A DNA stretch of 64,000 bases from Symbiodinium natans (lineage: Eukaryota > Sar > Dinophyceae > Suessiales > Symbiodiniaceae). Positions 53,017-62,869 of the stretch are shown here, in pieces. Location of the stretch: positions 1,069,056 to 1,133,055 of the forward strand of contig CAJNDS010001224.1 of the NCBI GenBank assembly GCA_905221605.1, read 5' to 3'. Numbering within the stretch: position 1 is the stretch's first letter; every line of letters begins with the position of its first letter. A program made the translations under genes and the position numbers. Under the pieces are notes generated by a model. That model saw nothing but the letters and a program-made list of their open reading frames with translations. It was not told the DNA's origin and did no database searches.

Positions 53017-56000
53017 AACCCCTGCGCGAGGCCGTCGACATGAAGGTCACCCACAAGCCAGAGGAGTGCTTCCTGCAAGCAGGCGCGACATCCGTGTCGA
53101 GGGGCCGAGGGTTATGAGTAGAGTTACCAGACTGAGAAAGCTTCTTCTCAACCACCCCTGAATTGCTAAGTAGCAGCCCTAAACCCAAAATTCTAAACCT
53201 TAAACCTTAAGCCTTAAACCTTAAACCTTAAACCTTAAACCCTTGACTCTTCCCCGGCCCTCCCACCCCCTCCCCCTCCCCCCCCCAGCCCAGGCGATGG
53301 GGACTTGGTCCACGTCCACTACACCAGCTTCTGGGGCTGCCATCCAGGGTTTAGGGTTTAGGGATTAGGGTTTAGGGTTTAGGGTTTATGGTTTAGGGTT
53401 TAGGGTTTAGGGTTCTGGGTTCTGGGTTCTGGGTTCTGGGTTCAGGGTGTTCTTCGGGGAGGGAGTTTGCCCAACAACTCCACTTCCTCTTAATTCAGGC
53501 GTATCCCTGAACATGTAAGAAGGGTTCCTTATATGGTTTAAGGGGTATTCCGCATTGGAACCTCTGGGTATGGGTCGGGCTACTTGCTACCCTCGTAAGT
53601 AGGGAAACCCTAAACCCTAAACGCTAAACTCTAAACCCTAAACAGTGTGGCTGGTTTGCTCGGCGGGTGGCAACAGAACCTGAATGAAGAAGCATCCAAT
53701 ACCCAAAGTTGAGAGCGTTCGCAGTCCGGGCTCCCGGTTTTGTTGGGCCTGAGATCGTGCACAGGGCTCGATAGTGCTTGCAACCACCTTCCCGAGGAGC
53801 CCAAACCCCTTGAATCAGGGTTTGGGGTTTAGGGTTTAGGGTTTGGGGGGTTCCTCAGGCTTCTTGAAGAAGGAGGGGACGCAGTTTGAGACCACGAGGG
53901 GCGGCGACCCGTTCCTCCGCTGCTAGTCGTTGGCGGGATTTCGGAGCTTGGTGTTTCAAAGCCTCCAAAGCCCTGGACTCGTATTTTCTTCATGCCATTT
54001 TCCGCTACGGATCATGCGACCCTAAACCCTGCACTTTGCCCTAAACCCTAGACCCAGGTTCTTGCGATCGAGCTGAGAGGATGTTTATAGAAATTGCATA
54101 GTAGGTTTCGGGTTTATGTTTTCCTTTTTTTCAGAATGCCTTGGCTCACACTGAGGGTCCCAATACCGGGTTCCGGCTGTTGGACGGCGGGGAACCCCTC
54201 AGCTTGACAGCCTAGGTATCCTTCTTAAGGTTTACACGAAGTAAGGTGATTCTGGGTTGATTCGAGAAGGGTTTCCAAAAGGGTTTAGGGTTCAGGGTTC
54301 CTGAGTTTGAGGTCTTGGGTCGAAGGGCCCAGGACCTTGAACGGGGATCCTTAGTATGATTTAGGGTATATTCCTGAATTAAGGGATATTGGGCCCCTGG
54401 GTACCTCTTGGAGCATCTTCAGGGTCTACCTAATCACTCGTCCCCCCCGAATATGATAACCCTTAGTGGGATGAGGGTTCAGGGTTGAGGGTTTAGGTTT
54501 ATGGGTGGGTAGCTAGAAGTGGGGGCTATAACGGTTGTAAGTACCTTAAAATAGGGTTGTAAGTACCTTACATAGGGTTAGTCTGGCCTGATACCTACCC
54601 ACATGAACCTCCAAGCAAGGTATGTTTTGAAGCTGGGCAAGTGCAAAGACCACGCGAAGCCCGAGTGCATGAAAGGCTTTCAGACCGCCCTGAACCTCGG
54701 CTGCCTGGGCTCCATAGGGGTTCTACCTTGGACCCTTCAGGTGCCAATCTTGGGTTTTGGGGGTATATATCCTATATCAAATATATCATATATATATATA
54801 TATATATAAGGTGCCAATCTTGGGTTTTGGGGGTATATATCATATATCAAATATCATATATATATATATATATATAGGAGCCCTATGGGAGTATCAGGGC
54901 CATTTTAGGAGTATATCAAGGGGACTTATCCCTTGATTGGCCTGGGGCGCAGGGATCTCTGAAGGTTTAGGTTGGGACGTGAATGGGGTGGTGGAAGGGC
55001 CCAGAGAGGCTACATGGCGCGTTTGGCCATCGGGTTGCAGGGCTCCCAGGTTTGCTAGGGGCAGGGGCTCGGTTTTTTTGTGGCTGCGCCTCCTTATTTC
55101 TTGCGATTTAACCCATCCTTGGTGTGGCCATGGCTTTGGATGCTTTCCTGGTCGGTTTCCGAGGCCCATGTCGTTGCATCCCAGTCATTTCCTTCCCCAG
55201 TCTGACCTCTTCCAGGCATTCCCCCCCCCTCTACGGAACGGCCTTGGATGAAGTCTGAAGTTCTGGATTTCTGCTTCGCCCCTGTCTGGCCTTCTTGTGA
55301 CAGGGGAGAGAGGGGGAGAGAGAGAGAGAGAGAGGGAGCGAGAGGTTACTATCAGAGTGCTCTCCAGTTTCCGAAACGCCACATGATCTTCAGCTTTCAG
55401 CTTTGAGGCGATGGCTTTGGGAGCAGAGAGCCCAATATCCCGGAATTCAGGAACAAAACCTTAAAAACCACAGCGAGGAACCCTCCTTGTTAGAAGGTGG
55501 TATCGGGGGCCTCTCACAAGGGCAAAAGGAGCCTGGATCCCCAAATTCTTCGGCGGGAGGCTTGGCATGTGCGCGGGGGAGAAGCGGAAAGCCGCGAGCC
55601 CAGCGAGAACCCGAAACCCTAAACCCTAAACCCTAAACCCTAAACCCTAAACCCTAAACCCTAAACCCTAAACCCTAAACCGTTACAAGTAGGAGGGTGT
55701 GGGGTTTAAGGTTTGGGCAAGAGCCCGGATGCAAAAGGGTTAAGGGCCTTCAGCGTTTGGGTTTAGGGTTCAGGGCCTTCTGTCTTATAACATTCGTTCC
55801 CCGGACTTCCAGCAGCGTTTTGTTGAGGAAGGGTCCTAAAACATCATACTAAGATCCCGACTAAGGACCATTCCCTAAACATAGGATATTGGAGCGAAAT
55901 CCTTAAATCATGCTCGGACCCTAAACCAAAGGTCGGATCCCTAGGTGCGATTCAAGGCATAGTCCCTCAGGGTCTCCGGAAAGAATCTGTCGGCATGAAG

Positions 56001-57019
56001 GGCTGGGGGGGATATATTAACCTCAAACCCCTCAAATCCTTGGACCCTTAGGACCCTAAACCCTTAAAAGCCCTTAAAGCCCTTCAAACCTGGAACCCGT
56101 GTGGGCTTGCAACACCTACGCGGAGAAGATAGAGGGATGGGCCGAACCCGAAACCCAAAACCCTAAAGAAATCAAAGCCCCGAAAGACATGGAGTTCAGG
56201 GTACCCTACAAACCTAAAGCCCAAGTGCGGGCACGCGTAAAACCTAAAAACCTGAAAAGGCCTCAGGGGCTTAGGGTTTAGGTTTTTGTCCCCTGGAGCC
56301 TTCAAAACCCCCCTAAACCCCAAACCCTAAACCCTAAACCCTAAACCCTAACCCTCAACCCTAACCCCTAGATCCCAAAAGCCCCTGAGGGCGAAAGGGG
56401 AAGGAATGCCCCGGAGGCTACCGTCCCGCCCAAGCTCGGATTCGACAAGAAGGCGCCGTTTGCCCCAAGGGCCCATCATGCCGCTTTGAAGTGGGGTCTA
56501 CTTCAGGAGGTTCATTTTGGGGTAGTTATACGTAGGGATATCATAAGCACCTTACATAGGGTTATAAGTATGGTTACACTGCTTAGAACAACCCTTACAC
56601 ACACAGGTTTAGAAGTAGAGTTACCCTACTTAGAACCCTGCTTAGAACTGCACAAAAAGTGGACGCATACCCTTAGGAGCTTTTATATATTTTCCCGTAT
56701 TGGGTTTGAGAGGATTAAACCAGCGGAAACCGGCAGAGCTCGCGGGGTCAGAAAGAAGGCATAACCAGCACTGAGCGTCCGTCTGCTCAAACCTTCGGGC
56801 GATTGCACAAGTTCTGATGCAAAAAGGCTAAAGGTCGATTCTCATCCAAAAGAGAGATGAGCCCTCCCCCCCAAACAAAAGCCGCCCCCCGGAAGGTCTG
56901 GAAATGGCCCTGAACCTTCCCTTCCACACCCGAAGTACTTGCAGGGGCGCCCGTCGGGAATTCGAGCCGATGAGCATGTGATCTTCCACCTGGAAATGGT
57001 GGACATCGACAAAGCCTAG
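53017..57019 (+). CDS. FKBP-type peptidyl-prolyl cis-trans isomerase, six visible exons
   Basis: Predicted to catalyse proline cis-trans isomerisation. Exons: 53017-~53101 (LREAVDMKVTHKPEECFLQA then GATSVSR), 53294-~53347 (GDGDLVHVHYTSFWGCHP: the DxVxVHYT strand), 53859-~53920 (FLKKEGTQFETTRGGDPF: the DGTxFDSSxxxxxPF block), 54620-54712 (YVLKLGKCKDHAKPECMKGF then QTALNLGCLGS: where the canonical VIKGWD loop would be, here changed and Cys-bearing), 56390-~56484 (GERGRNAPEATVPPKLGFDK: the GE...PPxLGFD segment), and 56945-57019 (ADEHVIFHLEMVDIDKA then TAG: the final strand). Motif order matches FKBP. Introns contain telomeric motifs, CCTTAAA or TTCTGGG arrays, and hairpins, some reaching exon edges. 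Upstream exons (signal or start) were not found. Active-site changes make catalytic competence uncertain. Confidence 0.8.
54500..54619. mobile_element. Hairpin element, family 1, abutting an FKBP exon
   Basis: Right end CTACCCACATGAACCTCCAA then GCAAG; the next base starts the FKBP exon at 54620. The left arm is weaker (GGGTGGGTAGCTAGAAG). Confidence 0.65.
54735..54877 (+). repeat. Duplicated AT-microsatellite unit
   Basis: The phrase GTGCCAATCTTGGGTTTTGG + GGGTATATAT followed by ATATCATATATATATATA occurs twice in tandem (about 54740 and 54811), in an FKBP intron. Confidence 0.9.
55615..55680 (+). repeat. CCCTAAA array in FKBP intron
   Basis: Nine near-perfect units in the long intron between the exons at 54620 and 56390. 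Confidence 0.9.
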
Positions 57020-58151
57020 CCTCGGTTTTCAGAGCATGCAGTATATGTTGGACGAACAGTCCTTATTAGGGACTGTCAGTATAAGAGAGACTATCCCAAG
57101 GTATAGACTTCGCAGTGCAGTTTGTTTTGGCAGAGGTGCGCAGGACGAAAACCGACTCGCAGCAGCTGCGCAGAAGCCCAGCCCCGAGCGAAGAGATGCC
57201 CAAAGATGAGCACAGAAAAAGGGTTTAGGGTTTAGGGTTTAGCGTTTAGGGTTTAGGGTTTAGGGTTTAGGGTTTAGGGTTTAGCGACTACTCTCAAAGG
57301 AAAGGAGGGACCCTTGTAAGGCACCTTGGGGGTTATCTAGGGGTTCTCAAGAGGCTACTTAGGCATCTAGGGACTTTATAAGATATATGTAGAGGTTATC
57401 TATGGGTATTGTTAGGGGAATAGGATTGAGCGTCCCTTCTACTTGGAGGTTCATGGTACTTACGAACCAATTATAACTGTACTTATAACTCACTTTTAAG
57501 CCCCTTAAGTGCCCTAATGCGGTTATAAGTACAGTAACTAGAATTGGTTAGCAAGTACCATGAACCTCCAAGTAGGGGTCTCCCCTTGTGCCTGTTAATA
57601 CCCTCTGCATAAGATGAATTGCCAACATTTTCCCATCATAGTCCTTATCGTACTCATGTTAAATGCCGACCAAAACACGCACACTTCACAAACAGTGCTT
57701 GCCATTGCCTTCTTCGCTTCACAATCAAGACCGATCCAATAAGAAGACGTTCGGCGGCACTGTTTGTTCTTTCGAAAGCCCGAGCACTAGAAGGCGTGAC
57801 AGCGCTGTGAAATAGCTGGGCATCTGCTTTGTTGCAGTGCCAGCTTGCATCCTTCGGAAGCAGTGGCAAATTTTGTGCAGTGTTGGTTGGTTATCCGAGC
57901 TGCTGAAGGCAGCTTCCCCCTCAGGCAGCATCGTGACATGTTGACGAGGATGGGTGTGACCTCCACCCAAAGCAACTCATCACAAACGGGGTCCTGAGCG
58001 TGCCCCAAACATACAGCGTCTTTGTTAACACAACACTGTGGTTGAATGCACGGGTGCGAATACTGAACCCCTCCGACTTCATTTGGGCTTTTGGCGGTCA
58101 AGGCAGGTGTGCCCACTCCAGTTATTGACTTTGCCCCACTTCCTTCCAGCC
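57020..58151. other. Spacer between FKBP and HMG-box B
   Basis: Contains TTTAGGG units at 57222-57285 (one TTTAGCG variant), a partial family 2 hairpin (57050-57100) and an excellent family 1 hairpin (57440-57574). The last ~110 bases (58040-58151) are similar to 20045-20153 and are the 5' flank or 5' UTR of the duplicated HMG gene, with a shared GCCCACTCCAG (possible acceptor for leader trans-splicing). Confidence 0.6.
57440..57574. mobile_element. Hairpin element, family 1, best-preserved arms
   Basis: CTACTTGGAGGTTCATGGTA at the left and its exact complement TACCATGAACCTCCAAGTAG at the right. Pairing continues inside through ACCAATT/AATTGGT and ACTGTACTTATAAC/GTTATAAGTACAGT, for arms of ~50 bp. 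Confidence 0.85.
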
Positions 58152-59469
58152 ATGGCTGAGCAACCCAAGAAGCCGGCGGGCGGAGCTTATGGCTGCTGGC
58201 TGGCGGAGCACCGGGCGGAGTTGCAGAAGGAGGTGGGTCCAGGGAAGCCGGCATCCGAGGTTGCCAAGCTCGCCGGAGCCCGCTACAAGACCCTCAGCGA
58301 GGACACTAAGGCCGTGTACCAAAAGAAGTTCGAGGCAGCCAAGGTCAAGTACGAGGCAGATATGGCCGCGTTCCTCGAAGCAGGCGGCGAGAAGAAGAGC
58401 ACCAAGAGGAAGGCAGAGAAGTCCTCGAAGCCCAAGAAGGATCCGGCCGCGCCAAAGAAACCTGCGGGTGGTGCCTTCGGCTGCTTCCTTTCCAAGAACC
58501 GGGCAGCTTTCACCGAAGAGTGTAAAGGCCAGCCAGTGACGGCCGTCACCAAGCTGGCTTCCGACAGGTGGAAGGCTCTCAGCGAGGACGAGAAGAAGAT
58601 CTACCAAGCGGACTACGAGGCAAAGAAGGCCGAGTACGAAGAGGCCATGAAGTCCTACGTGCCACTTCCCAGTGCCGATGACGAGGCCGAGAAGCCGGTG
58701 GCTAAGACCTCAGGCAGTACGCACGTTTTGCTTTTTTTGGTACCCTAAACCCTATACCCCGAACCCTGAACAGTAAAGCCGAATGCCTAGACCCTAAACC
58801 CCTGTTCGGTTGCGTATTCTTTTTCGAAACCCCAGAAGTCCGAAAACCCCGAACCGAGTAGACCCCTGACCCCACATGCCTGGCTAGGAGAGTAGGGTTT
58901 AGGGTTTAGGGTTTAGGGTTTAGGGTTTGGGGTTTAGGGTTTAGGGTTTAGGGTTTAGGGCTTCGCCCTCTTCCCGTGCGCGGCCCAGGCCAAAAAGGCG
59001 CGGCTGTCCCCGGAGCAGAAGGAAGCGGCCGAGCGGGCAAAGCAGGCCGACAAAGCGCACGCCAAGGAGAGCCCAACATCTCGCAAGAAAGGAATCTTGC
59101 AAGCTCCACTCCTCGTAGAAGCCCGAAGCCCTAAGCCCGAAGCCCTAAACCCTCAACCCTAAACCCTCAACCCTAAACCCTAAACCCTGTCCCGAAATGT
59201 TACCCTGCAGTGCGGCTGGACTGCTTGGCGGGTGGCAAAAAACCCTAAACCCTAAGCCCTAAACCCTAAACCCACTCCTCCGAACTTTTACCCCGCATTG
59301 CTGTGGCTAGTCGTGTGGAAAAAATATCCCTAAACCCTAAACCAGTTTGTTCCTGGGCTCCCCGACTGTAGAGGAGAAGAAGGCGGCAGAGAAGCAGGCC
59401 AAGGGCGGCAAAGCGCCGAAAGCCAAGGCAGCACCCAAGAGCAAGGCAGGGCAGGGGCAGGAGACCTAA
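58152..59469 (+). CDS. Tandem HMG-box protein, copy B (three or more exons)
   Basis: Paralogue of the 20.15 kb gene, with the same chromatin-type role. Exon 1 (58152 to about 58713) encodes both HMG boxes; differences from copy A are few (AYGC for AFGC in box A; KPKKD for KRKKD in the linker; ALSEDE for ALGEDE). Exon 2 (58989 to about 59073) encodes AKKARLSPEQKEAAERAKQA, with one extra Ala codon. Exon 3 (about 59372-59469) encodes EEKKAAEKQAKGGKAPKAKA then APKSKAGQGQET and TAA. A matching extra exon (GKPTPEAPKSD then TGA, about 60616-60657) may be the true C terminus. Introns contain TTTAGGG (58890-58965) and CCCTAAA arrays. The exon 1 donor may be GC (GCAGTACG), as in copy A (GCAGCATG). ATG context matches copy A. 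Confidence 0.85.
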
Positions 59470-59697
59470 ACCCTGCAACCCTAAACCCTAAGCCCCGCAA
59501 CCCTAAACCCTAAACCCTAAACCCTAAACCCTAAACCCTAAACCCTAAACCCTAAACCCTAAACCCCGAAGGCCCCAAGCCCCTAAACTAGGGCCGGTGA
59601 GGCGTTCGAGTTGAGGGTTCCGTGTGGTTGGACTGGCTCTGGGCTGTCGATTCCAGGCTCGATGACCCCAAGCCCCAAGCCATTGGAAGGAGTGCTT

Positions 59698-59796
59698 GGG
59701 ATGTTCCCTGTTATACTAACAGCCCCGCAATGGGGATTATATTAGGGAGGTCCTGTAAACCCTGTTAAGGACGGTTAGTGCACGGGGGAACATCCC
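59698..59796. mobile_element. Hairpin element, family 2
   Basis: Begins GGGATGTTCCCTGTTATACT + AACAG and ends GGTTAGTGCACGGGGGAACA + TCCC, so the ends pair over ~25 bases. Related segments: 44489-44590, about 41838-41915, 32172-32262 and 57050-57100. Confidence 0.7.
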
Positions 59797-59959
59797 ACGA
59801 TGTGTCATAGTCGCTCTCAACGTGTGACCCTAAACCCGAAACCCTCAACCCCTGTGGGAATGCATCGGTCCTACTTGGAGGGGTTCTGGTAACTAACCCA
59901 GATGAAACTGCAAGTAAACCCTAAACCCTGCACCCTTAACCCTAAACCCTAAACTCTAA

Positions 59960-60555
59960 GGAGGTCTATTTTTTTAAGGTTTTTTTTTGTTGTTTTTTTG
60001 TTTTTTTTTTTTTTTTTTTTTTTTCCTTGCTATTGGTAACCCTAAACCCTAACCCTAAACCCTAAACCCTAAAACCCTAAACCCTAACCTAAACCCTAAA
60101 CCCTAAACCCTAACCCCTAAACCCTAAACCCTACACCCTACACCCTACACCCTACACCCTACACCCTACACCCTACACCCTACACCCTAAAAAACCATAA
60201 AAAAAAAACTAAACCCTAAACCCTAAACCCTAAACCCTAAACCCTAAACCCTAAACCCTAAACCCTAAACCCTAAACTCTACACCCTAAACTCTACACCC
60301 GAAAAAACCCTAAAAAAGCCCTAAACCCTAAACCCTAAAACACCCTAAAAAACCCCAAACACTAAACCCTAAAAAACCCTAAAAAAACCCTAAACCCCAA
60401 ACCCTAAAAAGCCCTAAACCCCAAACCCTAAACCCTAAAAAACCCTAAACCCTAAAACCTAAACCCTAATCCCTAAACCCTAAGCCCTAAACCCTAAACC
60501 CTAAACCCTAAACCCTAAAGCAAAAAACAAAAAAACTCCCAAAAAAAGCAAAATC
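59960..60555. mobile_element. T/A-armed telomeric array element, second copy
   Basis: TTTTTTTAAGG plus interrupted poly-T (59966-60024), then ~480 bases of CCCTAAA with blocks of CCCTACA (60129-60188) and CCCTAAAAAA variants, then an A-rich arm (AAAGCAAAAAACAAAAAAAC). Same organisation as 43.09-43.62 kb, but no long unique sequence is shared. Confidence 0.55.
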
Positions 60556-61014
60556 ATCCTATTTTAATTCTCCGGCCAAACTCTAACCCCTAAACCCGAA
60601 AGCCTCGCCGTCCAGGCCAGCGGCAAGCCGACTCCCGAGGCCCCAAAGTCTGACTGAATGAGTGCTAAAGCCCCAAAAACCCTTAATTAAGAACTATGGG
60701 TTTGGGGTTTCTAGGGTTGAGGGTTTAGGGTTTCTGGGGTTTAGGGTTTAGGGTTTAGGGATGAGTTGAGGTGCGCTGCTCCTTAATTAAGAGGTGTCAA
60801 GGGCTCGTTGGGTGAAAGAGAGCTGACAGGCAACTTGTCGGGTTCTGGTGTGTTTGTGCAGCCATTCTCGAAGCACAGCCAAGCCAACTAACTCCCCAAA
60901 ACTTAGGCCTTTCACAGTGTAGGGCTTATGTACTATGACATACCCTGAATCCTAGAAACCCTGAACCCTTAAATCCTTGAACCCCTCCACCCCTAAACCT
61001 CTATATGCCACGCC

Positions 61015-61325
61015 CACCCCAAACCCTAAACCCTAAACCCTAAACTCTAAACCCCACGCCCTAAACCCCAAACGCCTACAAACCCTAAAGCCCTAAACCC
61101 TATACCCTAAACCCTAAACCCCAAACCCTAAATGCCTATAAACCCTAAAGCCCCTAAACCCTAAACCCTAAACCCTAAACCCCAAACCCAAACGCCGATA
61201 AACCCTAAAGCCCCTAAACCCTAAGCCCTAAACGCCTATAAACCCTAAAGCCCCGAAAGCCTAAACCCTAAACCGTAAACCCTAAACCCTAAACCCTATA
61301 CCCTAAACCCTAAACCCTAAAGCCC
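61015..61325 (+). repeat. CCCTAAA array with a higher-order unit
   Basis: Blocks of CCCTAAA are separated by a recurring AACGCC(T/G)ATAAACCCTAAAG segment (about 61071, 61131, 61191 and 61230), giving a higher-order period of ~40-60 bases. A matching AACGCCTATCAACACTAAAG occurs at 22158 in copy A of the duplication. Confidence 0.8.
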
Positions 61326-61344
61326 CTCCCGCTACCGGGCCACG

Positions 61345-62035
61345 CACTCCCAAGAGGTGCCTACTGTGGAACTTCCCCCGACAGTGGCCGCCAGGGCGGA
61401 GAAGGCAGGCTTAAAGGACCCGGGCCAGGTCCAAGTTAGGGTTTAGGGCTTAATTAGGGTTTAGGGTTGAGGGTTTAGGGTGTAGGGTTAAGCCCGAGTT
61501 ATGGGGTGGCAAAGGGGCGGATTCAGAAGTTAGCTGTGAGCTTGGGCGTTCAGGGACTGAGAGTCAGCAGCGCCGCCTAAAGCTTCTGCCGTGAACTTCT
61601 GAAGCCTTGCCTGCCTCGTGCGAGCGTGAGAGTCGAAACCCTAAACATTTCTCAGCCTGTCAGAGCCAAATCGCAGAGGATCAGCTCATGAAGCTTGCCA
61701 CACGCCCAGACGTGATGAACAGCTTCTCGGTTGCGCTTAGGTCCTTAATAGCTTCAGCGCTCGGCGGTTTGGCGATCTCTGTTGCAGAGGTGTGTCATTC
61801 GCCAAAGGCAGTCGTTCTTCTGCAACATGACCACAACCCCCACACCCGGGACCGGCGCAAACCGCTAGAAAACTCTTGCAGCCCGAACTCGGTACTTCGA
61901 TCCAGGTGGCAAGAGCCACACCGCAATCCTCAAAGCCTTGGAGGAGCCAGGGATTTGAGCCCACGTTGCGCCAAAAGGGGGGATTGAAGGAGATTTGGTT
62001 TTAGGAGGAGGGGTATTGGCCCCGGAAGCTTCTTA

Positions 62036-62072
<37 letters not shown>

Positions 62073-62431
62073 TTTCGCCTCGAAGGCGCTTCTCACAAAA
62101 ATGTGCGGCGTATGACTCGGGCGTGCAAGGTCTTTGCCACTTAACATTCAACTCGGCGTGGGGCCCGAAACTACGTTAAGCGGGCCATTCCTCCGTGTTT
62201 GGCATGGATCGACATGCTCTGTGTGTGTGTGTGTGTGTGTTGGTTGGCGTGTGCTGGTGTGTGTCGGTGTGTGTTGGTGTGTTGCTGTTACTGTGTGTTG
62301 GTGTGTGTTATTGTTGGTGTGTGTTACTGTTGGTGTGTGTTGGTGCGGGTGTTGGTGTGGGTATTGGTGTGGGTGTTGGTGTTGGTGCTGGTGCTGGTGC
62401 TGGTGCTGGTGTTGGTGCTGGTGTTGGTGTT

Positions 62432-62473
<42 letters not shown>

Positions 62474-62601
62474 CTTTGTGGGGGGGGGGGGGAGAAGACT
62501 CTCCCAAGCAGGGCACCGCTTTTAGTGCCCGACGTTAGAAACCCTTGAAGGAGTCCGGTGGCTTGCTCCACCCCGCGAAGCGAGCCTTGCTCGGGGCCTG
62601 A
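61345..62601 (+). CDS. Unnamed conserved gene, copy B
   Basis: Paralogue of 22.34-24.0 kb; family not recognised. In-frame conserved segments: about 61351-61435 (EVPTVELPPTVAARAEKAGL then KDPGQVQ), 61676-61740 (EDQLMKLATRPDVMNSFSVAL), about 61880-61951 (AARTRYFDPGGKSHTAILKA then LEEPG), and about 62535-62601 (LKESGGLLHPAKRALLGA then TGA). Between the last two lie a GA microsatellite (62040-62068) and a long GT/GGTGTT microsatellite (62218-62470). The in-frame word preceding the last segment is a stop (TAG), so an acceptor must lie close to 62535. Exon joins remain unproven. Confidence 0.5.
62038..62069 (+). repeat. GA microsatellite
   Basis: Pure (GA)n run in an intron of the unnamed gene copy B. 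A shorter GA-rich run is at 55311-55335. Confidence 0.95.
62218..62492 (+). repeat. GT / GGTGTT microsatellite and minisatellite, then poly-G
   Basis: (GT)n, GGTGTGTGTTGCTGTT-like units, (GGTGCT)n and again (GT)n, ending in TTTTCTCTTTGTGG and a G run. Copy A of the duplication has only a short TGTGTG-rich stretch at the matching place (23835-23905). Confidence 0.95.
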
Positions 62602-62602
62602 C

Positions 62603-62865
62603 CGAAGTGCCAGTGGTGTCTAGGACTGTACAGACGGTTGGATCTACTTCGAGCTCTACTCTGGAAGCAGACATCATGGACATCTTGGTCCAAATGTGTG
62701 GAAAACACATATGGTTGGCGCTTCGGATGACGGAGCCTAGAGAGTACAATCACCGGGGTGCGATTGTGTGCCGACTCGCCGGGGCAAGCGCTGAGAGCGG
62801 CCCCAGCTTGTCTTGTGTCCAGATAAGGGGACCATCACCGCTAGGGTGACAAAAACGCCGGCCGA
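62603..62865 (+). other. Conserved block downstream of unnamed gene B
   Basis: Matches 24003-24290. An open frame includes MDILVQMCGKHIWLALRMTE and YNHRGAIVCRLAG. It marks the right-hand edge of the duplication. Confidence 0.45.
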
Positions 62866-62869
62866 TTTT

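Noticed and set aside
62134-62571. Cys/Val-rich and His/Gln-rich reading frames
   Set aside because: They are translations of the GT/GGTGTT microsatellite.
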